This document shows positions 61,074-64,000 of a DNA stretch of 64,000 nt, piece by piece. The stretch is from Halobellus sp. LT62. Its GTDB lineage: Archaea > Halobacteriota > Halobacteria > Halobacteriales > Haloferacaceae. The notes beneath the pieces were generated by a model. It ran no database searches and was not told the origin of the DNA. It saw only the letters and a list, made by a program, of their open reading frames with translations. Numbering within the stretch: the stretch's first letter is position 1; each line of letters opens with the position of its first letter. The translations under genes were made by a program, and so were the position numbers. The stretch lies in NCBI RefSeq assembly GCF_037031285.1, contig NZ_JAYEZO010000002.1, positions 1-64,000 on the forward strand. Reading direction: 5' to 3'.

Positions 61074-63167
61074 ATGAGTGACTGGGTTCCGACGACCTGT
61101 ATGCGGTGTGCGGTCGGCTGTGGCCACGTGCACCGCGCGGTCGACGTCGGCTACGGCATCGACACGGTCCGCGGCGACGCCAGCCACCCGGTCAATCAGG
61201 GATTGGCCTGCGCGAGAGGCATCGGCGAGAGCCGCGATCCCGACGGCGAGTGGCTCACGAAGCCGCTCGTTCGCAAGGACGGCGAGTTGGAACGGACGAC
61301 GTGGGACTTCGCACTGTCCCGCGCCGTCGAAGGGCTCCGAGCTGCCGCGGAACGCGGGCCCGACGAGGTCGCGATCCTCGGCAGCGGCCAGCAGACCAAC
61401 GAGGCCGCCTACCTCCTCGGGAAGGTCGCCCGCGGCGGCTTCGGGACGCGCTCGTACGACGCCAACACGACGCTGTGTATGGCCAGCGCGGTCACGGCGT
61501 ACTACGAGGCGTTCGGCAGTGACGCGCCCCCGTGCACCTACGACGACATCGACGACGCCGAGCGACACGTCGTCTGGGGGGCGAACCCCGCGGTCGCACA
61601 TCCCGTGCTGTTCCGCTGGATCCGCCGCGCCGCCGACGAGGAGGACGTCGAGATCGTCGTCGTCGACCCCGTGCGCTCGGAGACCGCCGAGAACGCCGCC
61701 CACCACGTCGCGCCCGAACCGGGTCGCGACTTGGCGCTCGCCCGGGCCGTGCTCGCCCGGCTCGTGGAGACCGACCGGATCGCCCACGAGTTCGTCGACA
61801 CCGCGACTGACGGCTTCGAGGCGCTGTTGGACGCGCTTCCGGACGCGAGCACCGCTGCGCGCGACGCGGGCGTCGATCCCGACGACGTCGACCTCCTCGC
61901 GGACGCGTTCGATCGCCGAACGCTCCTCTACTGGGGGATGGGGATCAACCAGCACGTGCAGGGGACCGAGACCGCGCGGGCGCTCGTCGACCTGACGCTC
62001 GCGACCGACAACGTCCGCCCCGGCGCGGGGCCGTTCTCGCTGACCGGCCAAGCGAACTCGATGGGGACGCGCGTGTGTTCCTCGAAGGGCACGTGGCCCG
62101 GTCAGCGGCCCTTTGCGGACCCCGATCACCGCCGGACGGTCGCCGAGCACTGGGGCGTCTCCGCCGATCGCCTCCCCAACGACCCCGGCCCCGGTCCCGT
62201 CGGCATTCTCGAATCCGAACCGGCGGCCGTCTGGACGGTCGCGACCAACCCGGCGGCGGGAATGCCCGATGCCGACGCGGCGCGCGAGCGACTGGCGGAC
62301 ACCTTCCTCATCGCACAGGACGCCTTCCACACGGAGACGACCGAACTCGCCGACGTGGTCTTCCCGGCCACGACGTGGGGCGAGTCGGAGGGCACCACCA
62401 CGAATATGGAGCGGACGATCTCCCGCGTCCGGGCGGCGACCGACGCCCCGAGCGGCGTCCGCTCGGACTCACAGCTTATCGCGACGGTCGGTTCACGGCT
62501 GTTCCCGGAGCTGTTCCCGACGCGCGATCCCGATCCGGCGGCCGTTTTCGAGGAGTTCGCGGCGCTGACCGAAGGGACGATCGCGGACTGTTCGGGTATC
62601 TCTCACGACGTCCTCGACGACGTCTATGCGATCCGCTGGCCCGCGTCCGATCCCGACGACGGCGGCGGCTACCGCTACTACGAGGAGCGCCCCGACGGCG
62701 ACGAGGCGTGGTCGTTCCCGACGGCGACGGGTAACGCCCAGTTTTCGACCAGTCGACAGGGAGCGTTGCCGGAACCCACCGACGAGTCGTACCCGCTGAC
62801 GCTCACGACGGCGCGCGAGGCCGACGGTTACAACACCGGCGTCCGTTCTCGCGGCGGCGAATCGGGCGAGCTGTGCGCGCGGATCCACCCGGACACGGTC
62901 GCCGATCACGACGACGCGTGCGTCGACGGCCGGCTCTCGATCGTCTCGCGCCGCGCATCGGTGACGGCGACAGTCGACCGCGACGAGGCGGTCCCCGAGG
63001 GCGTGGTCTGGCTCCCGATCCACCACCCCGAAACGAACAGGCTGACGCTTCCGGACCGCGATCCCAAGTCGAAGGAACCGCACTTCAAACAGTGTGCGGT
63101 TCGGCTCGTTTCGTCCGATTCTGTGTCGACGCCGACCGCGTCGGCCGCGGGCCGCGCCGACGACTGA
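61074..63167 (+). CDS. nasA: assimilatory nitrate reductase, molybdopterin subunit
   Basis: NasA reduces nitrate to nitrite in the cytoplasm. This DMSO-reductase-family protein has 697 residues. The [4Fe-4S] motif is C9-x2-C12-x3-C16...C46 (TTCMRCAVGCGH...GLACARG). Molybdopterin-binding regions follow: YDANTTLCMASAV with a possible Mo ligand, VVWGANPAVAHP, YWGMGINQHVQGTET, ATNPAAGMP and the C-terminal TTAREADGYNTGVRSRGGE. It lies 87 nt downstream of nirA and upstream of a nitrate transporter. No Tat signal, consistent with assimilation. Confidence 0.93.
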   Translation: MSDWVPTTCMRCAVGCGHVHRAVDVGYGIDTVRGDASHPVNQGLACARGIGESRDPDGEWLTKPLVRKDGELERTTWDFALSRAVEGLRAAAERGPDEVAILGSGQQTNEAAYLLGKVARGGFGTRSYDANTTLCMASAVTAYYEAFGSDAPPCTYDDIDDAERHVVWGANPAVAHPVLFRWIRRAADEEDVEIVVVDPVRSETAENAAHHVAPEPGRDLALARAVLARLVETDRIAHEFVDTATDGFEALLDALPDASTAARDAGVDPDDVDLLADAFDRRTLLYWGMGINQHVQGTETARALVDLTLATDNVRPGAGPFSLTGQANSMGTRVCSSKGTWPGQRPFADPDHRRTVAEHWGVSADRLPNDPGPGPVGILESEPAAVWTVATNPAAGMPDADAARERLADTFLIAQDAFHTETTELADVVFPATTWGESEGTTTNMERTISRVRAATDAPSGVRSDSQLIATVGSRLFPELFPTRDPDPAAVFEEFAALTEGTIADCSGISHDVLDDVYAIRWPASDPDDGGGYRYYEERPDGDEAWSFPTATGNAQFSTSRQGALPEPTDESYPLTLTTAREADGYNTGVRSRGGESGELCARIHPDTVADHDDACVDGRLSIVSRRASVTATVDRDEAVPEGVVWLPIHHPETNRLTLPDRDPKSKEPHFKQCAVRLVSSDSVSTPTASAAGRADD

Positions 63168-63529
63168 CTGCCGTTTCCGTTTTCATTTCTCATCGCCCGG
63201 GATTGCGCGTTTCGGAGCGGTTGCGGCGAGCAAACGGCTCTTCTCCTCGGTGTGGCGTCGACAAAACGAAATATTTGTAATATACTGTATAGAAAAATAC
63301 AAATTGAAATCAAAACTGTATAATTACATTAATACACTCGGTACTAGATTGTATTCCTACCTAGTCCACCTAACACACTGTATTTGATAAGGAATACGCT
63401 TATCAGGCGGATAACGATCAATTGAATCGTGAATATGTGGGCAAACACTCACCTAGACTCGATTCAATCGCCTGAATGCGATGTTTCAATAAATAAAAGT
63501 GAAGATTTGGTTAGATCCGGGGCGCTGCT
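63168..63529. other. AT-rich intergenic region before the nitrate transporter
   Basis: From about 63265 the sequence is strikingly AT-rich (ATATTTGTAATATACTGTATAG, AAATCAAAACTGTATAATTAC). It contains an inverted repeat TGATAAG/CTTATCA at 63385-63405 and a possible TATA TTTCAATAAATAAAAG close to the next gene. No gene is visible. Confidence 0.6.
63385..63405. promoter_or_regulatory. inverted repeat TGATAAG-n7-CTTATCA, candidate operator
   Basis: Perfect 7-bp arms flank a 7-nt spacer, about 125 nt upstream of the transporter start. Regulation by nitrogen status is inferred from context only. Confidence 0.45.
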
Positions 63530-64000
63530 ATGAGTCTGATCCGGATGACGAAGTACCGGACGCTGCTGCTCGCGACCGTCGGATTCAATTTCTCGTTTCT
63601 GATCTGGTTCTCCTTCGCGCCTTTCACCGGACCGATGGCCGAGGAGTTCGGGCTCTCGCTCGCGGAGATCGGAATCCTCGCCAGCGCCGCGATCTGGCTC
63701 GCGCCGTTCGGACGGATCCTCACTGGCTGGCTCTCCGATAAGTACGGCGCACCGACGGTCTTCGCCATCGTGTTGGGGTACGTCGGGGTCTTCTCGATGG
63801 CTTCGGCGTTCGCCCAGAGTTACGCGGTCTTCTTCATCGAACGACTCATCGTCGCAACGGCAGGAATCACGTTCGTCATCGGTATCCAGCACGTCTCCGA
63901 GTGGTTCGAAGAGGGAGAACTCGGCACGGCCGAGGGAATCTACGCCGGGATCGGCAACGCCGGGGCCGCGGGCGGCGCGCTCGTCCTCCCGCGCGTGTTC
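63530..64000 (+). CDS. narK: nitrate/nitrite MFS transporter, NarK/NasB family (truncated by window edge)
   Basis: The frame starts [32 protein letters not shown] and remains open to the end of the window (157 codons). NNP-type MFS motifs are visible: [48 protein letters not shown] and the nitrate-signature-like [21 protein letters not shown]. It probably imports nitrate for NasA and NirA. Only the first half or less is seen. Confidence 0.92.
   Translation, partial: MSLIRMTKYRTLLLATVGFNFSFLIWFSFAPFTGPMAEEFGLSLAEIGILASAAIWLAPFGRILTGWLSDKYGAPTVFAIVLGYVGVFSMASAFAQSYAVFFIERLIVATAGITFVIGIQHVSEWFEEGELGTAEGIYAGIGNAGAAGGALVLPRVF

Overview
The window is chromosomal DNA from a halophilic archaeon (class Halobacteria). 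The evidence is GC-rich coding sequence, very acidic proteins, TATA boxes about 25-30 nt upstream of many leaderless start codons, an archaeal 16S rRNA 5' end, an MC1 chromosomal protein, a Cgi121-type KEOPS subunit, Hef and Hel308 helicases, and an Orc1/Cdc6 gene beside a haloarchaeal replication origin. I do not assign a genus.

Left end (1-13 kb): the 5' end of a 16S rRNA gene runs off the left edge, behind a leader and at least four tandem rrn promoters. Next come an MC1 chromatin protein, PyrD, and a leftward translation block (valS, pheT-pheS, trpS-endA). From 13 to 21 kb lie a NucS-N/zinc-ribbon protein, a HAD hydrolase, a Ski2-type helicase with an extra C-terminal domain, a MoaD/SAMP-like protein facing an aldehyde:ferredoxin oxidoreductase, and lipoyl synthase. 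From 21 to 26 kb, an HNH endonuclease-like protein, a cytosine-type permease (codB), a CodA-family deaminase and a DNA cytosine-C5 methyltransferase sit side by side. The deaminase has Ser where E. coli CodA has Asp314. That change, in this setting, suggests deamination of 5-methylcytosine, so the cluster may make, release and salvage 5mC. I rate this the best candidate for an undescribed system in the window.

From 26 to 38 kb are serB, serA, a ferritin-like Tat protein, thrC, an HTH regulator, a PAS histidine kinase, a cupin-upp pair and several small haloarchaeal proteins. Several genes here have short tandem duplications that span their stop codons. From 38 to 43 kb is the replication origin: orc1 faces an oriC region with three origin recognition boxes (ORBs) and an AT-rich unwinding element, followed by the origin-associated genes oapA-oapB-oapC. 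The rrn operon is transcribed away from this origin.

From 43 to 58 kb are conserved haloarchaeal proteins, a SAM methyltransferase, a leaderless thiamine-type ABC transporter (thiB-thiP-thiQ), an AI-2E-family permease, Hef, a three-cysteine ferredoxin, and Hel308 overlapping Cgi121. A solitary ORB and tRNA-Gln(CTG) follow at 58.6-58.8 kb. The right end (59-64 kb) is a nitrate assimilation locus (nirA, nasA and a truncated NarK/NasB transporter) set in strikingly AT-rich intergenic DNA.

Recurrent themes are acidic Ser/Asp/Thr low-complexity insertions in otherwise conserved proteins (Orc1, Hel308, Hef, the IMPACT-family protein, OapC, ThiP) and many recent-looking tandem duplications of 18-44 nt.
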